Assembly: GCA_017933995.1 (NCBI GenBank)
Contig: JAGBKI010000016.1
Location: 1 to 61,096, forward strand
Direction: 5' to 3'
Length of the DNA stretch: 61,096 nt
Source: Bacteroidaceae bacterium
Lineage (GTDB): Bacteria; Bacteroidota; Bacteroidia; Bacteroidales; Bacteroidaceae
In this document: positions 7,566-14,779 of the stretch, piece by piece
Layout of the letters: every line of letters starts with the position of its first letter
How positions within the stretch are numbered: the stretch's first letter is position 1
The notes under the pieces: model-generated
What the model was told of the DNA's origin: nothing
Database searches by the model: none
Seen by the model: only the letters and a program-made list of their open reading frames with translations
Program-made: the position numbers and the translations under genes

Positions 7566-7589
7566 CAGACCTAAGGAAGTTCTGTGTGC

Positions 7590-7862
7590 TTAGTTTACAG
7601 CAGCTGCCAACTCAGCACCGGCCTTGAACTTAACCACCTTGCGTGCAGCGATGGTAATCTTTGCACCGGTAGCGGGGTTCACGCCCTCACGAGCGGGACG
7701 GTCGGCAACAGCGAGCGTGCCAAAACCAATGAGAGCAACCTTGTCGCCCTTAACGAGGGTTTCGGTCACGGCCTCCAGGGCAGCATCAATGGCAGCCTTA
7801 GCAGCAGCCTTGCTCAGACCAGCTTTTGCGGCAACCTGAGCAACGAGTTCAGTCTTGTTCAT
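7590..7862 (-). CDS. HU-family nucleoid protein
   Basis: A 90-residue DNA-binding protein that bends and packages DNA as a dimer. The sequence has the full family pattern: MNKTELVAQVAAKAGLSKAA at the N-terminus, GDKVALIGFGTL in the middle, then the arm (ADRPAREGVNPATGAKITI) and the closing KVVKFKAGAELAAAVN. The length is the usual 90 residues. ATG at 7862 is chosen on homology; the open frame upstream is not conserved HU sequence. It stands alone with its own promoter (7910-7943) and terminator (7525-7565), and it is divergent from the M16 peptidase gene. Confidence 0.96.
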   Translation of the reverse strand: MNKTELVAQVAAKAGLSKAAAKAAIDAALEAVTETLVKGDKVALIGFGTLAVADRPAREGVNPATGAKITIAARKVVKFKAGAELAAAVN

Positions 7863-7909
7863 AATGTTGATTGTTGAATAAAAATGGTAAATGTTTCTGG
7901 TTTCTGACC

Positions 7910-7943
7910 GCAAATATAGCGGTTTGGCCATTACGCCACCAAA
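7910..7943 (-). promoter_or_regulatory. Promoter of the HU gene
   Basis: On the minus strand, TTTG (7940-7943) and TATATTTGC (7910-7918) are separated by 21 nt. The predicted leader is about 40 nt. Confidence 0.82.
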
Positions 7944-8014
7944 CTTTTTTGTCATAAATTGTCGCAAAAAGCTGTTTTTCCCCCATTTTAAGTGCTGGCA
8001 AGCCTTAAAGTATG

Positions 8015-8023
8015 TACTTTTGC
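8015..8023 (+). promoter_or_regulatory. Promoter -7 box of the M16 peptidase gene
   Basis: TACTTTTGC matches the -7 consensus. Only a T-run (TTTTA) is found upstream, so the -33 box is weak. The predicted leader is about 115 nt. Confidence 0.62.
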
Positions 8024-8143
8024 TTCGCGAAAAGGTCTCAAGACAAGTGGCACAACCAATATTCCCTGTAGCCGCGCCATTCCCCCCGCTACCAGTCACG
8101 GAGCGGGAATCGACGAAATCTTTTAATCCTTTACTTCATAAAA

Positions 8144-10936
8144 ATGAAAAGACTCATTTTACTGATTCTCCTTCTGCCCCTTCTTACGCTGAAGGCGCAG
8201 ATGGGCGAGATGCCGGCCGACCCGGCCGTGCGAACCGGCAAATTGCCAAACGGCCTGACCTACTACATCCGCCACAATGAGCTGCCCAAAGATCGCGCGA
8301 ACTTCTACATCGCGCAGCGCGTGGGCTCCGTGCAGGAGGAGGAGAGCCAGCGCGGCCTGGCACACTTCCTGGAGCACATGTGCTTCAACGGCACCACCAA
8401 CTATCCCGGCAACAGCATCGTGGAGTACCTACAGAGCATCGGCATCAACTTCGGCGGTGAGCTGAACGCTTACACCAGCACCGACGAAATTGTCTATAAC
8501 ATCAACAACGTGCCCGTCACACCCGGCCACGTCGACTCCTGCTTGCTCATCCTCCACGACTGGTCGCACGACGTGCTGCTGCTCGACGAGGAAATCGACA
8601 AGGAGCGCGGCGCCATCCACGAGGAGTGGCGTCTGCGCAGCAGTGCCATGATGCGCATGTACGAGCGCAACCTGGAGACCATGTACCCCGGCTCGCGCTA
8701 CGGACGCCGCCTGCCCATCGGTCTGATGAGCGTCGTTGACGAATGCCCCTACGACACCCTGCGCGCCTACTACCACCGCTGGTTCCGCCCCGAACTACAA
8801 GGCATCATCGTCGTCGGCGACATCGACGTCAACGAGGTCGAGCAAAAGGTCATCGCTCTGTTCAGCGGCATAGCCAACCCTGAGAATCCCGAACCCTACG
8901 TCGACTACCCCGTGCCCGACAACGCCGAGCCTATCTACATCGTCGACAAGGACAAGGAGCAGCAGCAGGTGCTCCTTGAGGTCATGTTCAAGCACGACGT
9001 CATGCCGCGCGAATACCGCAACACGCCCGTCTTCCTTGTGCAGGACTACCTCGACAACGTCATTATGCTGGCTGTCGATGCCCGCTTCGAGGAACTGTCA
9101 CAGAAGCCCGACTGCCCCTTCCTACAGGCAGGCTGCTACGACGGCAACTACTTCATCAGCAAGACCAAGGGTGCTTTCACCGTGGTCATCGTGCCCAAGC
9201 CCGGACAGGACGTGGCCGCCACCGAGGCTGTCATGACCGAGGTGCAGCGCCTGCGCCAATACGGCCTCACACCCAGCGAGGTTGACCGCGCAGCGCAGGA
9301 ATACATGAGCCAGCTCGAACGCCGCTACGACAACCGCGACAAGCAGCAGAACTCCTACTTCGTAAACCGCTATGTCCGTGCTTACCTTGACGGCAGCCCC
9401 ATCTCCAGCATTGAGCAGGACTACCAAATGTACCAACTCTTCTCCAGCCAGCTCGGTGCCGAGGTGGTGAACGCCCTGTTGCTGGAGCGCGTGGGTAGCG
9501 TCGACACCAACTTTGTCTTCGCAGGCTTCTATCCCGAGCGCGATGACGTCACTGTACCCGCTGTAGCCGACCTCCGCGCCGCCGTTGAGCGCGGCATCGC
9601 CGCTGACGTGCAGCCCTATGCCGACAATGTGCGCAACGAGCCGCTTGTACCTGTGCAGCCCAAGCCTGGCAAGATTAAGAAGGAAACGCCTTCGGCCTTC
9701 GGCTATACGGAATGGACACTGGCCAACGGCGCACGTGTCTATTTCAAAAAGACCGACTTCAACGAGAGCCAGGTGGTGTTCGGCGCACGCAGCTTCGGTG
9801 GCCTAAAGGCCGTCAAGGCAGGCGATGTCATCAACGCACGTCTTGCAACCGACATCGTGGACGGTGCCGGACTGGGCGCGTTCAGTGCCACCGAGTTCCA
9901 GAAAGCGATGAGCGGCAAGCAGGTCAACGTCTCCTCCACCATCGGCCAGACCACGGAAGCCCTCGACGGCTCGTCCACGCCCAAAGACCTGCGCACGCTC
10001 TTCGAGATTATCTACCTGAAGTTCACCGCTCCTGGCAGCGACGTGGACAGCTACAACCGCGCTATCCAGAGCCGCCGCACACAGCTTGAGGCAGCCGACC
10101 GCGTGCCCGAGACCACGCTGATGGACAGCCTCTACGCCACCTTCTACAACAGCCATCCCTACGAGCGCCGTATCGTAAAGGCCGACCTCGATCAAGCCAA
10201 CTTCGAAACCATGCGCGCCATCTACGCAGAGCGTTTCAACAGCCCTGGTGACTTCGACTTCTACTTCACTGGCAACTTCGACGTAGACTCCCTGCGCCTC
10301 TTCACCGAGACCTACCTCGCCTCCCTGCCCAAGGTGAAGCGCGAAGCCAAGCCCAAGACCAAGGTGAGCGTCGTGGACGGCGTGCGTATGAACCGCTTCA
10401 CGCGCCAGATGGAGACGCCCAAGTCCTACATCATCCAGCTGTGGCACGGCGACCAACCTTGGACGGTGCGCGACGAAGCCGTCGTTGACGTACTCGGCCA
10501 AATCCTTTCGCAGCGCTACCTCAAGAGCATCCGCGAGGAAGGCTCCATGGCCTACAGCGTAGGCGCCAGCGGCGACCTCAGTTACGGCATCCGCGACGAG
10601 TACACCCTGCAAATCTACTGCCCCGTCAAGCCCGAAAAGGCCGACAGCGCGCTCATCCTCATGCGCCAGGGCATCGACGAGATAGCCCAGGGCGGCGTCA
10701 CTGCCGACGAGCTTGAGAAGGCCATCAGCTACAACGTCAAGACCTTCGCCGACAACCAGCGTGAGAACAACTACTGGGAGGGCCTCATCCGCGCCTACAC
10801 CATCTGGGGCAAGGACAAGCAGAAGGACTACGAAGCCATCCAGCGCAGCATCACCAGCGCCGACATCCAGGCGTTCGTGAAGAACCAGCTGCTCAAGCAG
10901 AACAACTGTGCCACCGTGCTGATGCTGCCCGAATAA
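8144..10936 (+). CDS. M16 (insulinase/pitrilysin) family zinc peptidase
   Basis: A 930-residue exported metallopeptidase. Residues 1-19 are a signal peptide ending LKAQ. The zinc site is HFLEH at 74-78 (H74, E77 base, H78), with Glu154 (in DKERGAIHEEW) at the expected distance. The protein has the two-half architecture of pitrilysin. The second half, from about residue 515 (FGYTEWTLANGARVYFKKT), repeats the fold without the HxxEH motif and contains the usual SYNVKTFADNQRENNYW region near the C-terminus. It probably degrades peptides in the periplasm. It is monocistronic: its own promoter lies upstream and a terminator at 10970-11010 closes it. No truncation is seen. Confidence 0.95.
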   Translation: MKRLILLILLLPLLTLKAQMGEMPADPAVRTGKLPNGLTYYIRHNELPKDRANFYIAQRVGSVQEEESQRGLAHFLEHMCFNGTTNYPGNSIVEYLQSIGINFGGELNAYTSTDEIVYNINNVPVTPGHVDSCLLILHDWSHDVLLLDEEIDKERGAIHEEWRLRSSAMMRMYERNLETMYPGSRYGRRLPIGLMSVVDECPYDTLRAYYHRWFRPELQGIIVVGDIDVNEVEQKVIALFSGIANPENPEPYVDYPVPDNAEPIYIVDKDKEQQQVLLEVMFKHDVMPREYRNTPVFLVQDYLDNVIMLAVDARFEELSQKPDCPFLQAGCYDGNYFISKTKGAFTVVIVPKPGQDVAATEAVMTEVQRLRQYGLTPSEVDRAAQEYMSQLERRYDNRDKQQNSYFVNRYVRAYLDGSPISSIEQDYQMYQLFSSQLGAEVVNALLLERVGSVDTNFVFAGFYPERDDVTVPAVADLRAAVERGIAADVQPYADNVRNEPLVPVQPKPGKIKKETPSAFGYTEWTLANGARVYFKKTDFNESQVVFGARSFGGLKAVKAGDVINARLATDIVDGAGLGAFSATEFQKAMSGKQVNVSSTIGQTTEALDGSSTPKDLRTLFEIIYLKFTAPGSDVDSYNRAIQSRRTQLEAADRVPETTLMDSLYATFYNSHPYERRIVKADLDQANFETMRAIYAERFNSPGDFDFYFTGNFDVDSLRLFTETYLASLPKVKREAKPKTKVSVVDGVRMNRFTRQMETPKSYIIQLWHGDQPWTVRDEAVVDVLGQILSQRYLKSIREEGSMAYSVGASGDLSYGIRDEYTLQIYCPVKPEKADSALILMRQGIDEIAQGGVTADELEKAISYNVKTFADNQRENNYWEGLIRAYTIWGKDKQKDYEAIQRSITSADIQAFVKNQLLKQNNCATVLMLPE

Positions 10937-10969
10937 CAAAAGACAATAAACGTCCAACAACAAACATTA

Positions 10970-11010
10970 AACGTGGCTGCACCGTTGAATATCGGTGCGG
11001 CCACGTTTGC
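10970..11010 (+). terminator. Intrinsic terminator after the M16 peptidase gene
   Basis: AACGTGGC and GCACCG pair with CGGTGC and GCCACGTT (10970-10984 with 10993-11007), with one bulge. TTGCGTTT follows. It directly abuts the MITE-like element. Confidence 0.8.
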
Positions 11011-11014
11011 GTTT

Positions 11015-11210
11015 AACCCAAATTGGTCATTAGAATTTATGTGAGAGTGGTATTTGTTTCGAGAAGATTGTAAAAGTCTTTATCGAAGGCGTAGCGAGCT
11101 ACGTCGAGATAAAGAGTTTTGCAAGATTCCGAAAGAAATGCCGCTATCGCATAAATAGACTCAGAAATGGGTGAATTAACGTATTAACGGTCTAATAACC
11201 GATTTGGGTT
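11015..11210. mobile_element. MITE-like 196 bp quasi-palindrome, copy 1
   Basis: The ends are inverted: AACCCAAATTGGTCATTAGA on the left, and on the right TCTAATAACCGATTTGGGTT, with two mismatches. The left arm pairs with the right arm along nearly its whole length up to the centre GGCGTAGCGAGCTACGTC. The right arm holds about 30 extra nt next to the terminal repeat. There is no open frame. Copy 2 is at 14317-14506. Confidence 0.82.
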
Positions 11211-11255
11211 TAATACTATTTAAGGCGTAAACCAACGGTAATTCAGCCGCTTGAC

Positions 11256-11264
11256 GTACTTTTG
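11256..11264 (+). promoter_or_regulatory. Promoter -7 box of the dapB operon
   Basis: TACTTTTGC, 26 nt before the dapB ATG. No clear -33 TTTG is visible. Confidence 0.6.
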
Positions 11265-11289
11265 CAGCCGCAAAAGAAACACTTCCCGA

Positions 11290-12045
11290 ATGAACATAGC
11301 ACTGATCGGCCATGGCAAGATGGGCCGTATGATTGAAGAGATAGCCCGCCAACGCGGACACGAGATTGTCAGCATCATCGACGTGGACAACCGCGCCGAC
11401 TTCGACACCGACGCTTTCCGCTCCGCCGACGTCGCCATCGAGTTCACCGTGCCCCAGGCGGCCTACGACAACGTCTGCGCCGCCTTCCGCCAGGGCGTCA
11501 AGGTGGTCAGCGGCTCGACCGGCTGGATTGCGCAGCACGGCGAGGAGATGCGCCAGCGGTGCTGGAACGATGGGCAGACGCTGCTTTGGTCGTCGAACTT
11601 CAGCGTGGGCGTGGCCATCTTCCGCGCGCTGAACCGCAAGCTCGCGCTGATGATGAACAACTTCCCGCAATACGACGTGACGCTCCAGGAGACCCACCAC
11701 GTCCACAAACTCGACGCCCCGAGCGGCACGGCCATTACACTGGCCGAGCAGATTGTGGGCGCGCTCGACCGCAAGGAGGGCTGGCAGTCCGGCCTCTACC
11801 GCCGCGCCGACGGCGGGCTGGAGGGCGGCACGGCCTGCCCGGCGGACAAGGTGCGCGTCGACGCCGTGCGGAGCGGCGAGGTGCCGGGCATCCACACCAT
11901 CACCTACGACAGCCCCGAGGACTGCATCAGCATCACCCACAGCGCGCACTCACGCCGAGGCTTCGCCCTCGGTGCCGTCCTCGCCGCCGAATATGTGGCG
12001 CAGCACCAGGGCTGGCTCACCATCGACGATTTGTTTGACTTCTGA
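11290..12045 (+). CDS. dapB: 4-hydroxy-tetrahydrodipicolinate reductase
   Basis: A 251-residue cytosolic enzyme of the lysine/diaminopimelate pathway. It reduces 4-hydroxy-tetrahydrodipicolinate with NAD(P)H. The N-terminal Rossmann motif is GHGKMG (7-12), and a conserved SGSTGW block lies near residue 75. The catalytic region HHVHKLDAPSGTA has His136, His137 and Lys140. The product feeds meso-DAP to MurE; MurE in this same window has the DAP-type DNPR motif. The length is usual. ATG at 11290 is chosen because the Rossmann strand starts there. lepB follows after 20 bp, so the two probably share a transcript. Confidence 0.96.
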   Translation: MNIALIGHGKMGRMIEEIARQRGHEIVSIIDVDNRADFDTDAFRSADVAIEFTVPQAAYDNVCAAFRQGVKVVSGSTGWIAQHGEEMRQRCWNDGQTLLWSSNFSVGVAIFRALNRKLALMMNNFPQYDVTLQETHHVHKLDAPSGTAITLAEQIVGALDRKEGWQSGLYRRADGGLEGGTACPADKVRVDAVRSGEVPGIHTITYDSPEDCISITHSAHSRRGFALGAVLAAEYVAQHQGWLTIDDLFDF

Positions 12046-12065
12046 ATATAGAAACTCCTCCCCCC

Positions 12066-13514
12066 ATGCCCGCAACCAACACTTCCCGCCCCCGCCCCAC
12101 CGCCAAGAGCTGGGCGAAGTTCGCCATAGCCTGCACGCTCTACCTCCTCTTCCTCCTTTGGGTCGAGTCGTGGTGGGGACTGCTCGTCGTGCCCTTCATC
12201 TTCGACCTATACATCACGAAGCGCATACCCTGGGGCTGGTGGAAAAACACGAAGAACGCCACCGCGCGCACCGTCCTCGGCTGGATCGACGCCATCGTCT
12301 TCGCCCTCGTGGCCGTCTATTTCCTCAACCAGTTCTTCTTCCAGAACTTCGTCATTCCCAGCTCGTCGCTCGAAGAGACGCTGCTCACGGGCGACTACCT
12401 GCTCGTGTCCAAGATGAGTTACGGCCCGCGCATCCCGCAGACGCCGCTCTATATGCCCCTGACGCAGCACACGATGCCCGTCACCGGCACGAAGTCCTAC
12501 CTCGACTGGCCCCACTGGGAATACCGCCGCGCCAAGGGCTTCGGCCACCCCGAACTGAACGACATCGTCGTCTTCAACTACCCCAGCGGCGACACCGTGG
12601 CCCTCAAGGCGCAGGACAAGGACTTCTACCGCCTGTGCTACCAGTTCGGTGACGACATCACCCAACTGGGCCAGACCGTCACCGCCAGCACACCCTACGA
12701 CGAGGCGCAGCGCATCTACAGCCGCATCTACGCCGCCGGCCGCAACTACATCGCGCAGAATCCCGAGCAGTTCGGCGACATCGTGGCGCGCCCCACCGAC
12801 CGCCGCGAGAACTACGTGAAACGCCTCGTCGGGATGCCCGGCGACACACTGCGCATCAAGGCCGGAAAGGTCTACCTCAACGGGCGACACAACCCTGACG
12901 GCGAGCAGGTGCAGCGTGGCTACATCATCAACTGGAGCGGCGGCCTCAGCGACGAAATGAAGCGCGAATTGGGCATCACCAATGAGGACTTGCAGGCCAT
13001 CAGCCCCGGCCAGCCCATAACCTACACCCCCTTGACACGCCACACCTACGAGGTGCTGAGCAGCCGCAAGGACATCGCCAGTTCCGTGGAACTCGCCCCG
13101 GCGGCCTCCGACTGGCTCTATCCGCAGAACAAGCGCACCGGCTGGACCGCCGAGGACTACGGCCCCATCTGGATTCCCAAGAAAGGTGCCACGCTGCGCC
13201 TCACGCTCGACAACCTGCCCCTTTACGAACGCCCCATCCGCATCTACGAGGGCAACAGTCTTGAAGTGCGCGACGGAAAAGTATTTATAAACGGCCAGCA
13301 GGCCACGCAGTACACCTTCAAGCAGGACTACTATTGGATGCAGGGCGACAACCGCGACAACAGCGCAGACTCCCGCTTCTGGGGCTTTGTGCCTGAAGAC
13401 CACATCGTGGGCAAGCCCCTTTTCATCTGGCTCTCGCTTGATCCCGACTACGGCTGGTTCGACGGCAAGGTGCGCTGGTCAAGGCTTTTTACGTGGGTGG
13501 CTAACATTAAGTAG
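12066..13514 (+). CDS. lepB: Signal peptidase I
   Basis: A 482-residue membrane-bound serine/lysine protease that removes signal peptides from exported proteins. Two or three N-terminal hydrophobic segments lie at about 18-50 and 70-90. The nucleophile motif is PSSSLEE with Ser101 (the usual form is PSGSM). The general base is Lys252 in NYVKRLVGMPGD. The last family box is GDNRDNSADSRFWG near residue 428. It is longer than the roughly 300 residues of E. coli-like enzymes because of inserts between the boxes, which is common in Bacteroidetes. It lies 20 bp after dapB. Confidence 0.95.
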   Translation: MPATNTSRPRPTAKSWAKFAIACTLYLLFLLWVESWWGLLVVPFIFDLYITKRIPWGWWKNTKNATARTVLGWIDAIVFALVAVYFLNQFFFQNFVIPSSSLEETLLTGDYLLVSKMSYGPRIPQTPLYMPLTQHTMPVTGTKSYLDWPHWEYRRAKGFGHPELNDIVVFNYPSGDTVALKAQDKDFYRLCYQFGDDITQLGQTVTASTPYDEAQRIYSRIYAAGRNYIAQNPEQFGDIVARPTDRRENYVKRLVGMPGDTLRIKAGKVYLNGRHNPDGEQVQRGYIINWSGGLSDEMKRELGITNEDLQAISPGQPITYTPLTRHTYEVLSSRKDIASSVELAPAASDWLYPQNKRTGWTAEDYGPIWIPKKGATLRLTLDNLPLYERPIRIYEGNSLEVRDGKVFINGQQATQYTFKQDYYWMQGDNRDNSADSRFWGFVPEDHIVGKPLFIWLSLDPDYGWFDGKVRWSRLFTWVANIK

Positions 13515-13516
13515 TG

Positions 13517-13690
13517 AAAAATTAAAAGTGAATAGTTAAAAGTTGAGTTACTGCTTGCAGCGGTCTCTTGCCTAACATTTTTTCCGCGTAGCCTTTCGTC
13601 CATTGGGCGGCCTTGTAGGCCGCCGAAGCCAGCCCCCCCGCAAACAGTAACTCCACTTTTCACTATTCACTTTCTCATTTTTAACTAAAA
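13517..13690. repeat. Iterated-unit hairpin, AGTTAAAA class, with a long GC-rich loop
   Basis: The left arm (13517-13560, AATTAAAAGTGAATAGTTAA continuing to GAGTTACTG) pairs with the right arm (13645-13690, CAGTAACTCC to TTTTTAACT) at roughly 85 percent. The loop of about 85 nt contains its own stem (GGCGGCC/GGCCGCC) and a C7 run. It separates lepB and the WbqC-like gene. Confidence 0.85.
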
Positions 13691-13694
13691 ACGA

Positions 13695-14318
13695 GTGTTG
13701 CTCCTCTCCTCCTCCTACCTCGCCCCCGTGCAGTGGTACACGAAACTGCTCACGGGGCTTCCCGTAGTGGAAGACCGGGGCGAGCACTTCGTGAAACAGA
13801 CCTACCGCAACCGCTGCCGCATACTGGGCGCGCAGGGCGTGGAGACGCTCGTCGTGCCTGTGGAGCACGGCGCGGGCGCAAGCCACACCCCGATGCGCGA
13901 CATCCGTATCTCCGCCCACGAACCCGCTTGGCAGCGACGCCACTGGCACGCTCTGCGCACCGCTTACGAGGGCACACCTTTTTTCGACTACTACGCCGAC
14001 GACCTACAGCCGCTCTACGAACGCCCCTTCCGTTTCCTCTGCGACTGGAACGCCGCGCTCCACGAGGCAGTGTGCCGCCTGCTCGGCATCAAGCCCGTCG
14101 CCAACGTCAGCGACACCTACATACACCCCACGGCGACGGACACCGACTTGCGCCTTTCCATTCGCCCCAAGTCCGCACCTGCCGACCCTGCGTTCCATCC
14201 CGCGCCCTATTGGCAGTTGCGCGCCCCGGGACGCTTCGTACCCAACCTTAGCATCGCCGACCTCCTTTTCAACATGGGGCCAGAGGCACGTCTCGTGTTG
14301 CGCAAGTCGAGGCTTTAA
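13695..14318 (+). CDS. WbqC-like family protein
   Basis: A 207-residue protein resembling the WbqC-like family, which is often found with O-antigen or polysaccharide genes but also as a stand-alone gene beside lepB in Bacteroidetes. Typical parts: the N-terminal strand LLLSSSYLAPVQWYTKLL, ETLVVPVEH and the later conserved HWHALRTAYEGTPFFDYY. The biochemical role is not established. The start is GTG at 13695; no in-frame ATG fits the family N-terminus. The TAA stop (14316-14318) overlaps the first two bases of MITE-like copy 2, so that element may have set the C-terminus. Confidence 0.85.
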   Translation: MLLLSSSYLAPVQWYTKLLTGLPVVEDRGEHFVKQTYRNRCRILGAQGVETLVVPVEHGAGASHTPMRDIRISAHEPAWQRRHWHALRTAYEGTPFFDYYADDLQPLYERPFRFLCDWNAALHEAVCRLLGIKPVANVSDTYIHPTATDTDLRLSIRPKSAPADPAFHPAPYWQLRAPGRFVPNLSIADLLFNMGPEARLVLRKSRL

Positions 14319-14506
14319 CCCAAATAGGTCATTAGAGTTTGTAGGAGAATGTTTTTTTATTTTGAGGGGCTTTGGGCTGATGTTCGCGACGGCATAGCGG
14401 GCTATGCCGAGCGGGCATAAGCCAAAAGACACCAAAATAAAAGCCATTATCCTGCAAAAAGACAAACATAAAAACATACTCGTCGGTCTAATGACCGATT
14501 TGGGTT
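14317..14506. mobile_element. MITE-like 190 bp quasi-palindrome, copy 2
   Basis: The ends (AACCCAAATAGGTCATTAGA and its near-complement TCTAATGACCGATTTGGGTT) match copy 1. The body has diverged but keeps the same plan: a long pairing stem, the centre GGCATAGCGGGCTATGCC, and extra sequence next to the right terminal repeat. It lies in the same orientation as copy 1. Confidence 0.82.
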
Positions 14507-14569
14507 TAACATCTGGTGCCTACAAAAGCCCAGCCTTCCCACACAAAAAACGTCTCGTGGCTTTCTTTT

Positions 14570-14657
14570 CTGCAAATTAAGCCTAAGTTTGTAGAAACTG
14601 AGGCTTAGTTTGTACAAATTAAGCCTTGATTTGGCGAAACTTAGGCTTAATTTGCAG
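14570..14657. repeat. 88 bp element of four 21 bp units, copy A
   Basis: Units start at 14574, 14595, 14616 and 14637, exactly 21 bp apart. The unit cores alternate AAGCCTAAG, GAGGCTTAG, AAGCCTTGA and TAGGCTTAA, with TTTGTACAAA or similar between them. The ends are inverted (CTGCAAATTAAGCC and GGCTTAATTTGCAG). Copies B and C are at 36048 and 43941. Confidence 0.92.
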
Positions 14658-14700
14658 AATTAACCCACGCAAAAACTTCTTTGCATGGATTTTGAACCGA

Positions 14701-14738
14701 TTTTCCCCGCTCTTAGAAAATTCTAAGAGCGGGGAAAA
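14701..14738. terminator. Bidirectional intrinsic terminator
   Basis: TTTTCCCCGCTCTTAGAA and TTCTAAGAGCGGGGAAAA form a perfect stem with a 2 nt loop. It carries a T-run on either strand. It ends the minus-strand kinase gene and any plus-strand readthrough. Confidence 0.92.
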
Positions 14739-14779
14739 ACTGCGTATATGCGCGGTGGGGAAACGATACGCCCAGCCTA

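Noticed and set aside
14570-14657. CRISPR or coding repeat for the 21 bp arrays
   Set aside because: Units have no spacers. The period is divisible by 3, so heptad-like frames arise by chance; these short proteins would be low-complexity and differ by locus.
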